64,000 bases of DNA from Miscanthus floridulus. Its lineage: Eukaryota > Streptophyta > Magnoliopsida > Poales > Poaceae. The stretch covers positions 108,735,158 to 108,799,157 of the forward strand of contig NC_089587.1 in assembly GCF_019320115.1 (NCBI RefSeq), read 5' to 3'. The notes under the pieces were generated by a model. The model was given only the letters and a program-made list of their open reading frames with translations, was not told where the DNA came from and made no database searches. Of this stretch, positions 1 to 11,229 are shown piece after piece (position 1 is the stretch's first letter; every line of letters begins with the position of its first letter). Position numbers and translations under genes: made by a program.

Positions 1-701
1 CCTCACCTTGGGGATGTCTGGCAATTTTTGTGAAAAAGAAGGATGAGACCCTGAGGTTATGTGTTGACTATTGTCCATTGAATGAAGTGACCATCAAGAA
101 TAAGTATCCTTTACCTCAGATAGATTTGCTTTTTGATCAATTGGCCAGAGCAAAAGTTTTCTCCAAGATAGATTTGAGGTCAGGATATCACCAAATCAAG
201 ATAAAGCCTGAAGATATATACAAAACGGCATTTACCACAAGATATGGATTATATGAATACTTGGTGATGTCTTTTGGTTTGACAAATGCTCCAGCTCATT
301 TCATGTATCTGATGAATTCAGTATTCATGCCTGAGCTAGACAAGTTTGTAGTGGTGTTTATTGATGACATCCTAGTATATTCCAAGAATAAGAAAGAACA
401 TGCGGAACATCTCAGAATTGTTCTGACCCGCTTGAGAGAACATCAACTATATGCCAAGTTCAGCAAATGTGATTTCTGGCTTAAGGAAGTACAATTTTTT
501 GGACATGTCTTGTCAGCTGAAGGCGTTGCAGTTGATCCAAGCAAAGTGAAGGATGTGCTTGATTGGAAACCACCAACCACAGTTCATCAAGTTCGGAGTT
601 TTCTGGGATTAGCAGGGTATTACCGTCGGTTTATTCCAGATTTCTCTAAAGTATCAAAGTCCATAACTGAATTGTTGAAGAACCAAGTCAAGTTTGTCTA
701 G
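1..701 (+). pseudogene. Tekay pol: reverse transcriptase segment, ends at a nonsense codon
   Basis: RNA-dependent DNA polymerase that would copy the element RNA into cDNA in the virus-like particle. The visible frame enters from the left edge. Landmarks are [13 protein letters not shown] (palm motif, near residue 45 of the segment), [10 protein letters not shown], and the catalytic [10 protein letters not shown], a variant of YVDD common in gypsy elements, followed by [12 protein letters not shown] in the connection region. The frame stops at TAG 699-701, where relatives usually carry tryptophan, so a TGG-to-TAG change would explain it. The same frame resumes directly with the RNase H segment. 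No indel is seen here. Confidence 0.88.
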
Positions 702-1712
702 TCATCTGATTGTGAAAAGGCTTTCCAGACTTTGAAAAGACTGTTGACTACTGCACCAGTGTTAGCCCAACCTGATATCGAGAAGCCATTTGATGTTTAT
801 TGTGATGCTTCAGGTATTGGTCTTGGATGTGTGTTGATGCAAGAAGGCCGAGTCATTGCCTATGTATCTAGGCAACTTAAGCAACATGAAGAACACTATC
901 CGACTCATGATCAGGAGTTAGCAGCTGTGGTTCATGCTCTGAAGATTTGGTGGCATTACCTACTTGGTAATATGTGCCATATTTATACAGACCACAAGAG
1001 CTTAAAGTATATCTTTACTAAGTCAGAATTGAACATGCGACAAAGAAGATGGTTAGAACTGATTAAGGATTATGACTTGGAAGTACATTATCACCCTGGT
1101 AAAGCAAATGTGGTTGCAGATGCTCTCAGTCGTAAAAGTTATTGCCATTGTCTGGCAATGAGAACAATGGGTTTGACTTTATGTCAAGAAATGGAGAAAT
1201 TGAATGTAGAAGTAATTCAACAAGATAGCTTGGCCAACATAATTGTTGAAGCCACTATTCGAGATCAAGTTATTGCTGCTCAGAAGGAAAATAAGGGTAT
1301 AGCCCATATCAAGGAAAGAGTCAAGAATGGAAAAGCGGAATGCTTTAGCATAGATGATGAAGGTGTGCTATGGTTCAAGGATCGCCTGGTGGTACCAAAA
1401 GTTCCTAAGTTGCGGCAGTCAATTCTAGAAGAGGCACATGCTACTAGGTTATCTATCCATTCGGGAAGCAACAAGATGTACCATGACTTGAAGCAAAGAT
1501 TCTGGTGGACTAAAATGAAAATAGAGATTGCTAGATATATAGCAAAGTGTGATACTTGTCAAAAGGTGAAAGCTATACATTTGAGGTCTGCTGGTGAATT
1601 ACAACTATTACCTATTCCATCTTGGAAGTGGGAGGACATAAGTATGGACTTTATTATTGGTCTACCCAAGACATCAAAGGGATTTGACTCAGTATGGGTT
1701 ATTGTAGATTGA
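702..1712 (+). pseudogene. Tekay pol: RNase H and integrase zinc-binding segment
   Basis: This continues the RT frame after the TAG at 699-701. The RNase H domain shows FDVYCDASGIGLG (first Asp), DQELAAVVHALKIW (Glu) and IYTDHKSLKYI (Asp), then the VADALSRK end typical of gypsy RNase H. The integrase N-terminal zinc-binding domain follows, with the HHCC finger ending in CDTCQKVK. The first catalytic Asp of integrase is in WEDISMDFIIGLP. The frame ends at TGA 1710-1712, right after WVIVD, where relatives have arginine (CGA to TGA). RNase H would remove the RNA strand of the hybrid, and integrase would insert the cDNA. Confidence 0.88.
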
Positions 1713-2690
1713 CTCACTAAGTCAGCATATTTTCTTCCTATCAAGACTATATATCCTACGATCCAATATGCCAAGATGTACTTAGCAAGAATCATGAGCT
1801 TACATGGAGTACCAAAGACCATAGTGTCAGATAGGGGTACACAGTATGTCTCCAGCTTTTGGAAACACTTACATGCTTTGTTAGGTACCAAACTTCTATA
1901 CAGTACAGCTTATCATCCCCAGACTGATGGTCAGACTGAAAGAGTCAATCAAGTACTTGAAGATATGTTAAGATGTTGTGTTCTTAACTATTCCAAAAAG
2001 TGGGATGAATGTCTACCTTTGGCCGAGTTCTCGTACAATAATAGTTATCAGAAAAGCATTAGAATGGCTCCATTTGAAGCACTCTATGGTCGTAGATACA
2101 GAACATCATTGAGTTGGTCTGAGCCTAGAGAAAGAAGATTCTTTAGGGTTGACCTTGTGAAAGAAACAGAAGACAAGGTTAAGCAAATACAAAGTAATTT
2201 GAAGATAGCTCAATCCCGCCAAAAGAGTTATGCGGATAGAAGACGGAGACCATTGGTATTTAACAAAGGAGATTTTGTATATCTGAAAGTATCACCAATG
2301 ATGGGAGTTACCCGTTTTGGTGTTAAAGGCAAGTTGGCACCGCGATATATTGGACCATATCAAATTTTAGAGAGGTATGGAAAAGTGGCATATCGCTTGA
2401 AATTACCTGAACATCTCGCAGCTGTGCATGATGTGTTCCATGTTTCTCAATTGAAGAAGTGTCTCCAAGTGCCTGAGCAGAATGTTGAGGTTGAAGGAGT
2501 GGAACTTGAACCAGATTTGACTTATTCCGAATATCCTATCCGAGTTCTGGATCAGAAAGATCGTGTTACTCGAAGGAGGACAATCAAGTTCTATAAAATA
2601 CAATGGAATCAACATTCAGAAGAGGAAGCTACTTGGGAATCAGAAGATTACTTGTTAGAAAAGTTTCCAGAGTTTCTAGCGTCAATATAG
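1713..2690 (+). pseudogene. Tekay pol: integrase core and chromodomain
   Basis: Same reading frame as the two preceding segments. The second catalytic Asp lies in SDRGTQYVSSFW and the catalytic Glu in TDGQTERVNQVLEDM. The C-terminal part has KLAPRYIGPYQI (GPY/F module) and the AAVHDVFHVSQLKKC stretch. It ends in a chromodomain-like segment (YPIRVLDQKDRVTRRR... IKFYKIQW... EEATWESEDYL), which in this clade is thought to direct insertion to modified chromatin. The stop at 2688-2690 looks like the natural pol end. About 150 bases of untranslated sequence separate it from the purine tract. Confidence 0.88.
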
Positions 2691-2840
2691 AATAGAGTAA
2701 TGTTAGTTGAGCTCGGTTGTACAAGTTGTGTTTTGTAAAGGGACCTCAACTGTTTTATGGATAGATCTTGAATGTGTTCTCGCAACACATTTCCTTTTCT
2801 ATTACTTACCCTATGGCTTTGGATCTCGGGGCGAGATTTC

Positions 2841-2856
2841 TTTTAGGGGGAAGGAT
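2841..2856 (+). promoter_or_regulatory. Polypurine tract of the Tekay-like element
   Basis: The run TTTTAGGGGGAAGGAT lies immediately before the LTR start (TGTAACACC). It is the expected plus-strand primer position, and it fixes the LTR boundary and the plus orientation. Confidence 0.8.
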
Positions 2857-5800
2857 TGTAACACCTCGGGTGTTTAAATACTAAAACCTGACATGTCATC
2901 ATATGCATTGCAAAGCATTTGGCATTTGGTGAAAACTTTGAGATGCATACACTAAAACAAGTTTATATTTATGTGGTATGTGTTGAATTATATTGTTTGA
3001 CTCAAGTTCAAAGTTTGTTTGGATTTTGAATTTTCGAGAAAACCCTGATTTTCAGCATTTAAACCCTACCCTGAAAACTCATTTCAAAATCTAAGCATAT
3101 TTTGGGGTTGAGCCCAAAAGCAAAAGTGTAGATCTTGACAAGTTATACAAAGTTTGTCTTTGGAGTTTTCAAAGTTGTTATGAAAAATTTAGAGTAATTC
3201 GAAAAGGCGTAATTCGTTAAATATTCCCTATTTAAATTCAAAAGTTCATTTCAAAATGTAGACCGAATTTGGGGTTGGTTATAAAAGCAAAGTTGTAGAA
3301 CTTTTGATTTTGAGCAACTTTTATTTTTGGAGATTTTTGAGTTGTTATACAAATTTGGGAGTAATTTGAATTTTAACATGAATGGCAATTCTGTAATTAC
3401 TGTGAACAGTGTTCAACGCTCTCGCTACACCGCCGGCGACCTTCGGCTTGCTTCCAGGCATGTCGTGGCCGTCTGTGGCATCGCGCTGGCATGGGGAAAG
3501 ACTCCGTCGTGGCTTCCTTGAGCTTCTGAGCCGTGTTATAAGTACCGAGACGCCGTCGTCGTCGTTTTTCTTCCTCCTCTGTTTTCTCCCGCCGCCGCAG
3601 TCTTACTCCGTTGAGCTTTTGCCGTCGCCATAGCACCCTCCAATCCTCGGTAATGCTTGCCACAGCTCCGCTGGTTCCTTGCGCGCTCAGCCGAACCATC
3701 CTTGACGCTTGACTCCGCCGGGAACTCGCTGACCACTCTCTTCTTCCTCGCGGCCGGCAACATCTCCGTCGTGGCCAGCGCTCTACGGTGAGCCTCTGAC
3801 CTTGTGAAGCCTTGTTTTAGCTTCTTCGTGATGCCGTGGTGCTTTGTGCCTAGTTGATTGACCGTTTTGTCCACCGCAGTAGCCGGAACATCGCCGTCGT
3901 CATGGCTTGCTCCGCCGTGGTTGCTGTGAACGTTGACCAGCTCCTCCGTTGATCATCCGGCTCGGCTCTTGACTCCAACTCGTTCGGGGTGAGCTGTTGG
4001 TACTTCCTGGGCCCTCTGTTTAAGCTTTACAAGTCTCACGTTGTCAGCGTAGTGCCGCAGCGCCGTCGTGGCCGCCATGATCGGCGAAGTGCTCGGTCTA
4101 GGCAGTAATCGGTCGCGTTTGTGCCACAAATCGATGCGTCGTGATGTAGTGATCATGTTAGTACCTTCGCCGTCGTTGTTGGTCTTGCCGTCGGCGAGGA
4201 ATCACCGGTCAGCACACGTGTCACCGGAGTCAAAGCCAGAGGTTGAAGATGACAAGTGGGGTCAGGTTGTCAGTGACTCAACGTTCAAATGGAATTTTTC
4301 TATTTTCAGATTTGAATGAATAGTGATGTAATTTGTTATTTTTGTGTAGATTTAATTAGAGCTCCTAAAATTATGAAAATTTTTGTGTGACTTCTCTGTG
4401 ACGAATAATATTTAAGAAAAATATGAAATAATGTTTTTCAGTACTTTTTGAATGTGATGAAAATTACTCAATTAATTAATAAATGGATTTCCAGGATTTT
4501 TCTAGGCTTATTTATTTATCCAACAATTATGAAAATTGTTTTGCCACTTAGTTATCTTGTGATGAACATTTACAAAAATTTTGAGGTCATTTGGAACAAG
4601 TTGATTTATTTCATAATTCTTAATTAAATAATTAATTCATAAAAGCAAATAGTAACTTTTAATGATTTAAGTTTTGATTGAAATTTTTGATTGAGTGATG
4701 TCCTTGGGTCATTAGTTGGTAATGATCTTTGGCAATTGATGTAAGTAGTACGAAAAATATTTGGTTAGTTTGACTTGTAACTGTACCGCGAAGGAAAGTT
4801 GTATTCAAATTGTTAATTTTTGCATCCATCATCGAGCATCATGTTTCGTATTCCGCATCATGTTAAACATGGCATTGTTACTACGTATAGTGAACGAAGG
4901 TGAACACGTGGTAGTTAATCAAGTTGCAGAGGAGGTTAATCCGTCTGTTGAGGTCGGATCAAATACTTGTGAAACGTCGCAGGAACCGGACTTTTCCGTC
5001 AACGAAGGCAAGCCCCGGATGCATACAACCCTACCTTGCGTTTTACAAATTAATTTCACTTTTGCTCTTCTATACTGCATTAAGTGATTAGGCGTCAAGT
5101 GGAAACCTAATTGGTGCATTACCAACCTTGCTTTTCTATATCTACTTTGATTACCTGTTTTATTCGTAAATGACTAGTTATGCTTAGTCATGCTTAGTCG
5201 GGTGATTATCTGTCACCTGCGAGTTTTAAATGGATCTTTGGTTACTTATGTTATCATGAAATATGAGAATGTGAAGTAATAAATCGAGACCGGGCGGACT
5301 CGGTGTATGGGAGCCACAAGACATGGAGGTCTTATGAGCGGGTTCTTTCCGCCTGTGTCGATTAAGACACGTCCGTTGTTGAATTGCATGAGGTGAGAAT
5401 TTGTAGTACTAACCACATACTCCGGTAAGCCTTAACTTGGCAATTCTAGTACGAGAATGGCTACTCGCGCACTAGGAGTGGAGAGATGGCGGGAATAGCG
5501 TGTACCCACGTGGCCATGGGCTGGATTGGTGGAGTACTATGTTCTTGGGTGGCGCAGACCCATTCTTGTTTAGAGGATCCGAGGATAGGTTGGTATATGT
5601 AGGTCGGGGACCTGCATATGTCGTGTGGTCTGGAATCCCCAGCTGGGTTTATAATCGGTTCGAATCATCGTTGCTCCTCGGTTATGGAGACTCAACTCAC
5701 TGTTCATCATCGTAGTATTAATAACTGGAACTTGAGGCTGGTTGAGAAAGTGTTGGATATGAAGTTTCATGATCTCCATATGGATCATGTTAGCTTTGTA

Positions 5801-6329
5801 TATGATTTTATGAAGTTATAAATGTCGAATTAAAGATTTTTTATTAAAGAGCTTTTACGCAAAATAACTTTGATTATTGCTAAAGCCATACCTTGAATCC
5901 CTGAGCCTGCATTCCTGAGTTTCTCAGTTCTTATTTCGGTTAAGTCTTGTTGAGTACTTTTGTACTCAGGGTTCATTGACCCTTGTTACAGGTGAGCCTC
6001 ATGAGCAGATCTGTTTTGGATCGTGATGCATGACTATTGTTCGATCTGACGATGAGAAGTAAATGTGTGGTCCTTGGGCAGGACAGTTTTATTTTGGGTG
6101 TTTGTTTATGTTAATTATGCCAATCCACTACTACTATGGTTTGTAATAATCATCGAACTTAGTCTGTAAGGTTTGAAACTACTGGTTTGTAAACTAAGTT
6201 ATCGTAAGACTTTCACTATTTTACTCTGGTGTAGATATTTGAATAAATGTTGTAATACTACAATGACTCTGTAATGTGACCCTGCTCGAAAATCGTGGAT
6301 GATTCGGGGTTCCTCGAGGACACCCGACA
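2857..6329 (+). repeat. 3' LTR of the Tekay-like chromovirus
   Basis: The 3473-bp repeat starts TGTAACACCTCGGGTG and ends ACACCCGACA, so the ends are TG...CA and form a short inverted repeat (TGT..CGGGTG / CACCCGACA). It holds an AT-rich 5' half, a GC-rich island at about 3.4-4.25 kb and a GTACTCAGGGTT segment near 5.96 kb. A similar segment recurs on the opposite strand in the LTR at 24.35-28.81 kb. Open frames inside it (for example 3397-4319 or 5500-5821) match no known domain and overlap on both strands, so no gene is called. Confidence 0.82.
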
Positions 6330-6334
6330 GTCTT

Positions 6335-8150
6335 CTTAAGTTAACGGAAACATATGCATAAATATCAAAGGTCGTCGGACAGTGACAGGTGCATGTGGGC
6401 CCTATAATTTAGGAGGTTCTGCCACAGGTGGGCCTAAGGGGAGTTGGATCCCGTCAAGTCCCATGAGGAGGCATGCACGGAGTGGGCGGCGCTCATGGTG
6501 GAAAGTGGAGTGGGGACTTGACTCATTGTCAGTGTCCTCCTATCTCTGCCTTTACTATGCGGACCCCATCACGCAACCTTCCTAGGGCACATTGGGGGGA
6601 TTGAAAGGACGGCTGACTAGTTCCCTGAGGCCTATTTTATCCATCGATGGCTGATCAGAGGACCTAGAGCCGCTCGCTGCACATCGACTGGGGCTATAAA
6701 AGAGGAGTACTGGGGACATGGTGCCTTCTATCCCTCCTCTGATTCCTTCTCTTCTTCCCCTTAGATCCAACTCCTAGCGGCTATGGTGACGATGAAGTGC
6801 GACGCCTCCCTCCGCGTGAGCCTTGCTTCCTCCGCTGGGCGCCTAAGTCACCCTTCTCGAGAGCAGAAGGACTCCAGTGAGGTAGGGGCGACGACACGAC
6901 CCTAGATGCGTCTGTCGTGTTCCTGTCCCCTAGAAAGCAGAAGGATTTCAGCGACATCACTGGAATCCTTCCGCCCTCTATTAGAGAAGGGGAACAGTGA
7001 TGCCTTGATCGCTACCCTTCCTTCCCGGTGAAGGCGGGGGCTCGGTCCCGTTAGCGGAGCAATGGTCGACACCGACCGTCCTCAGGCCTTAGGGAGGAGC
7101 CTGAGGTTAGCCCACCGGAATGAGCCTCACACATCGTAGGGCCCTGACCTAGAGGTCAGGCGTGCCCTGTGGTCCTTGCCACCATATAGGCGGTAGTAGA
7201 TTGTGGTTTTTGCCGCTGTATATTGTAATCGGGTCATTCCCAATTAATGAAATGAAATTACTTTCATTTGTAATCTCATTGCTCATGAGTCATGCTCAGA
7301 GACTTAGGTCCCTCATTTGGATGGGCTGTTATGATACTGGCCTTGGTTGCCAAGATTGCCACACACGTGTTGCTAGTGGGTCAGTCCATGAGAACCCTAT
7401 GTTTATGGTCGTTCCATGCCCCGATCATGTCCCCTAGAGTAGACATCCTTGGCTTCCTAGCCAAGCCACTTGTATAGTTCCTGAGCCCATCTATTAATGC
7501 TTGGGGGCTCGCTGCCTCCCTCGTTGGGTCACCAAGAGCGGCTCAAGGTCGGTACTCAAACATCATTCGAAGGTCGGCCGGTTTTGCTTCTGAACACCCA
7601 GCTAAGGCCTCTGGTGCCTCACCTTGAATGTCCATCACACCTTTAGATGCTTTGGGTAGCCTTGAAGCCTGGTGGTCCGGCCTTAGAACCCTCGGTGATA
7701 CCCCTTCTAGGGGCCCCATGCCATCATGCAGCTAGGAGACATGATCCAATGAAGGATCAGGAAATAGGGAGATAGCTACAAATGAACAAAATGGACACAA
7801 GAGATGGGAAAGAGGATATAGCTAGTAACACGGTGATCATGGCCATTCTATTAGCTCCTTTGCCAATCTTTCGCCCGATCCTCCTGTTATGTTTGTACCA
7901 TCCTTGCCTCGCTTGGGGGCCTTGCGGTGTCGTTCTTCTTCAAAGAGGGCAACATGTGGTTAGCTTAGTCAGTCCTTCGGCTTAGCCAAGCCACAGCGAA
8001 GGTTGCTCGGGATAAAGGAGACAGCAGCAAAGGCGAGTGAAACAAGAAGGGTAGGAGAATAGGACTTGTCTTGGTTTTTTGTTGTTGGAGAGGTAGGCCA
8101 TCGAAGGAGGTCGATAGGTGAATACTAACTTGAGAGACAGCATTTCTGGG
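6335..8150 (+). other. 3' internal region of the Tat-type element, no pol
   Basis: This stretch has no recognisable coding domain on either strand. It holds a TATA-like box at 6693-6702 facing right, a pyrimidine-rich leader (about 6720-6775), and a segment near 7.2-7.3 kb rich in ATTGTAATC and AATGAAATGAAA resembling a transcript 3' end. In the larger Tat element an antisense gene with its own TATA-like box sits in the equivalent place, so this may be the remnant of such a gene. That is inference only; no Transposase_28 motif is seen here. Confidence 0.4.
6693..6702 (+). promoter_or_regulatory. TATA-like box facing away from gag (antisense)
   Basis: GCTATAAAAG at 6693-6702 is a good plant TATA match, followed about 30 bases on by a pyrimidine-rich leader. 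It points opposite to the gag-protease frame of the host element. Its position is analogous to the antisense promoter at 52.3 kb. Confidence 0.4.
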
Positions 8151-8287
8151 TAGATGGCTCGGTGGTGGCCATCCCTCATGGGAAAAGGTTGGAACTCACC
8201 TCAATCGGGAGAACCCCTTTTGGGGGGACGAGCACCTAGATGGAGGGGCCAGCCGAGCCATCACTGTCGCCAGGGACCTTCGCCGCC

Positions 8288-8790
8288 TCACCGATGCTCG
8301 GTTGGTCGAGCACCGCCGCTGCCTTGGCCAGGGCCATCGGGAGCATAGGAGATGATTAGTGTGGCCGCTTGGGTGATGTAGTTTTGCTCACCGTAGTAGG
8401 CTTGTTCGAAGCTGCCCTCAATGGTGATGACCCCCTTGGGCCGGGCATCTTCAGCTTTAGATAGGTGTAGTTGGGGATAGTTAAGAACTTGGTGAAGCAT
8501 GGCTAGCCTAGAAGGGCATTATAGATGCTAGGGAAGTCGACAACCTTGAAGGTGAGCAGCTCCTTGTAGAAGTTGATTGGCTGGCCAAAGGTGATGCTGA
8601 GCCAGATGTGCCCGAGGGGCACCACTTCCTTCCCTAGGATGATCCTATAGAACGGTGCCTTGCTGGGGCACAGGCTGCTCCGTGGGATGCCCATCCTGTC
8701 TAGGGTGCTAGCGTAGAGTATGTTGAGGTCGCTGCCCCCATCCATCAGCACCTTGGTGAGACGCGTGGTGCCCACAATTGGGCTGACCAC
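8288..8790 (-). pseudogene. Tat-type retropepsin (aspartic protease), degenerate
   Basis: This would be the protease that matures Gag-Pol. The frame from 8790 contains TRLTKVLMDGGSDLNILY. DGGS is the catalytic-aspartate motif in this lineage in place of DTGS. Further along are IILGKEVVPLGHI and LTFKVVDFPSIYNALLG. It ends at a TAG at 8503-8505, where the larger element reads LGRPCYAKFM. The next piece (8500-8288) resumes in an adjacent frame with ARPKGVITIEGSFEQAY, matching GPNGVITIESTYEHAY of the larger element. There is therefore one nonsense codon and at least one frameshift. No RT follows. Confidence 0.75.
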
Positions 8791-8950
8791 GAGTGGGTAG
8801 CGCCCCGAGTGAGGAACATGATTGGGGTGACCCCCCCTAGTCGAAGGTGATAGACGTCTAGGACCATCAGAGCCATGTCGGAGTGGTAAGGGTGTGAACG
8901 GTGTTCACCTCCTGCTCGGTGATGCGGCGCTGCCGCTAGGATTCGTATGC

Positions 8951-11160
8951 TTAGGAGCCCCCAAAGATCATGAGGCAGCGAACGGCCTCGAGGAACTCGG
9001 CATTGCCCTCTGAGGCGGTGTCCACTGGCCTTTGGGGCTGGCTTCTAGGCCTTGCCTTGCTAGCCAAGGGTGTCGTAGATGTAGCCCCTAATGGTGGCGC
9101 AGTCCTTGAGGAGGTGGCTTGCCTACCCCCCGTGGAATGTGTAGGGGGCTTCGAGCGCCTTCTTGAAGTGCTCGAGGCACCCATGGGGCTAAGGCCTAGC
9201 AACGCTATCGACCGTGACCACCATCTCCTCCCCATGGCGCTTCAGGTCCTTGTTCCTCTTGTCACGGTGATGCTAGGATGAAGCAGGGTCATCGCCACCA
9301 TCCCCACCATTAAGGTGGCCGACGGCCTTGGCCTTGCCACTGAAGTTGGCCTAGATGGCCTCCTCATCAGTGGCATACTAGGTGGTGACATCCAGGACCT
9401 CTCGCGTCATGCACGGGTTCTCACGGCTGAGCGCGTGTACGAGCAACTCATAGGTCATGCCACAAATGAAAGTGATGATCATGTTGATGTCGGTGATGTT
9501 GGGGAGCTCGTTGTGCTTCTTGGAGAAGCGTTGGATGTACTCTTGGAGGGCCTCGTTGGCCCTCTACCTACAGTTGCGAAGGTCTCATGAGTTCCTAAGC
9601 CGAGTGTGCATACCCTGGAAGTGACCAGCAAAGACGGAGCGGAGGTTGCCCCAGCAGCGGATGCTGCCGGGCTCGAGCTGCTCGAGCCAAGCTTTTGTCA
9701 AGCTCGATAGAAGTAGGGGAAGGTACTGGACGGCGAAGTCAGCCGTCATGGCGAGCAGTAGTCCTTGAGCCAATGGTTCGGGTTGGTCTCGCCATCGTAC
9801 TTAGAGATGTGCGTCGGCGGCAGAAATCGCCTAGGGTAGGGCGCCACCTGGATCGCCGCCCCAAACGCCTAGGGGCCAAAGTGATCTAGGGTGCCATCCA
9901 CTGCCCCTCGCTCTAGAGTGCGGGACTGCACCTAAGTGTGGCACCTGGTCTCAATGGTGTCACGGACGTCGCAGCCAGCGCCGACCCAGTGGTGCGCGGG
10001 GGGACCATCGGGGGGAAAGCTCGCACCTTCGCCCCTGATGGGGCTTGGCGTTTTAGGTCTGCAGGCGGTCGGAGCTACTGCTGGACAAGTCACTAGTGCT
10101 CTCACCTATCGGTGGGGCGTGAGTGTCGAAGCGATCCCCATTGATGATAGTCATCGGCTAGGATGGTCTGGCATGACACTGGGAAGCAGAGCTCTTGGCC
10201 AGCTGCTCGAGGGCGACACGAAGAAGCCACCTCGCCTTGTGCAGCCACTCATTGGTCCTCGAGTCTAGCATGTCAGAGATGTCCTCTAGCTGGCAGGTGA
10301 CAACCGCCATGTTGTAGGCCGCTTGAGGGAAGCGTAGGGTGCTGAGAGCCCCCATGTGGGCATCACCATCATCGCCGAGAGGCTTTGCGGCTCATTGCCA
10401 TGCAAAGTCCTACCTTTGGCGCTGGAGCTCTACCTCGATAGCCTCTAGGTCCACCTGCAGAGCCTACAGGCGAGTAGCCTTCTCTCGAAGGTAGTTCGCG
10501 TGGCTGCAGGGACTCTGGTTCGGTGGTGTGAGCTCAGGCACCTCCCTAGCGGGGATTCACTATCAATGTGATAGCACATGCGTAGTGGGGCGTAGCAGTT
10601 GATGTCGTCAGAGTCATACTCCAGGCTATTCCTCAAGAGGATCTCGAGGAAGATGCGCAGCGAGGGGACATCGGCCCCCACGGGGCTAGAGAGGATGGTG
10701 CTCCATGGCACCTCACGGCTGACGAGGTGCTCTAGTTCCAGCTGGAAGGAAGTCGCCCAATTCTAGATCCCAAAAGGTAGGTCCATGAGGTAGTACTAGA
10801 ATCGGTCGGGCGGCAGGAGCACCTCACCGGTGTCAATCTGGTGGTGGACATTGGCCAGCATGTAGAACATTTGGTGGTGGTCTATCATGGTGGGGTACGG
10901 ACCCAGACCACGCCGGATCTGCTGGGCTAGGACCACGAGATCTGCTCCTAGGAGGCTTGGTAGTGGGGGTAGCGCTGGGAGCTCGTTGCCTGCTGGTGCA
11001 GCCCCGTTGAGCGAATGAAGCTCTCCGTGGCAGTCGGCAATGTAGGCCAGGCTCCCAAAGTTGAGGACCTGACCTGGAGCGAAGGCGCTAGCTATGATGA
11101 AGAACTCGTAGGGGAAACGAACATCGTCGTTTGGGGTGATGCCGCTTGCTTCGGCGACGA
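8951..11160 (-). pseudogene. Tat-type gag, fragmented
   Basis: Gag remnants are spread over several frames on the minus strand. Near 10.65-10.45 kb is EYDSDDINCYAPLRMCYHID, aligning with DYSDSDDEGTYDPTRECFHI of the large element. At 10,355-10,158 is QAAYNMAVVTCQLED...LEQLAKSSASQ, aligning with QNIAAAAMLVRTM...VQHAKSSASR. At 9773-9585 is the capsid-like core with YLPLLLSSLTKAWLEQL and RCWGNLRSVFAGHFQG. At 8979-8951 is MIFGGS, the junction to protease. The frame is broken by several indels. It would have formed the particle shell; as it stands no intact protein is possible. Confidence 0.65.
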
Positions 11161-11209
11161 GGCGGGTGGCTCAGGCCACCGTAGAGCCTAAATTGCACTT
11201 GCCGCTGCT

Positions 11210-11227
11210 CCCCTGCCTGGCATGCCA
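11210..11227 (-). promoter_or_regulatory. Primer binding site of the Tat-type element
   Basis: On the minus strand this reads TGGCATGCCAGGCAGGGG, two bases after the LTR end. The large Tat element has TGGCGTGCTAGGTAGGGG at the same spacing (63352-63369). From memory, both resemble the arginine-tRNA 3' end used by RIRE2-type elements. Confidence 0.7.
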
Positions 11228-11229
11228 GC

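Larger units (their letters stand above)
1..6329 (+). mobile_element. Ty3/gypsy chromovirus, Tekay-like, 3' half
   Basis: Seen: a continuous pol frame with reverse transcriptase, RNase H, integrase and chromodomain, then a purine tract and a long terminal repeat that starts TGTAACACC and ends CCGACA. The domain order RT-RH-IN with a C-terminal chromodomain is that of chromoviruses. The TGTAACACC start and the roughly 3.5 kb LTR are typical of the Tekay/Del clade of grasses. The 5' LTR, gag and protease lie left of the window. The element abuts a Tat-type element at 6330 and probably inserted into it, since that element's own 3' LTR is not found in the window. Confidence 0.9.

Noticed and set aside
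3397..4319. Several 60-110 codon frames in the GC-rich part of the Tekay LTR
   Set aside because: Both strands equally open, no domain, and located within an LTR.
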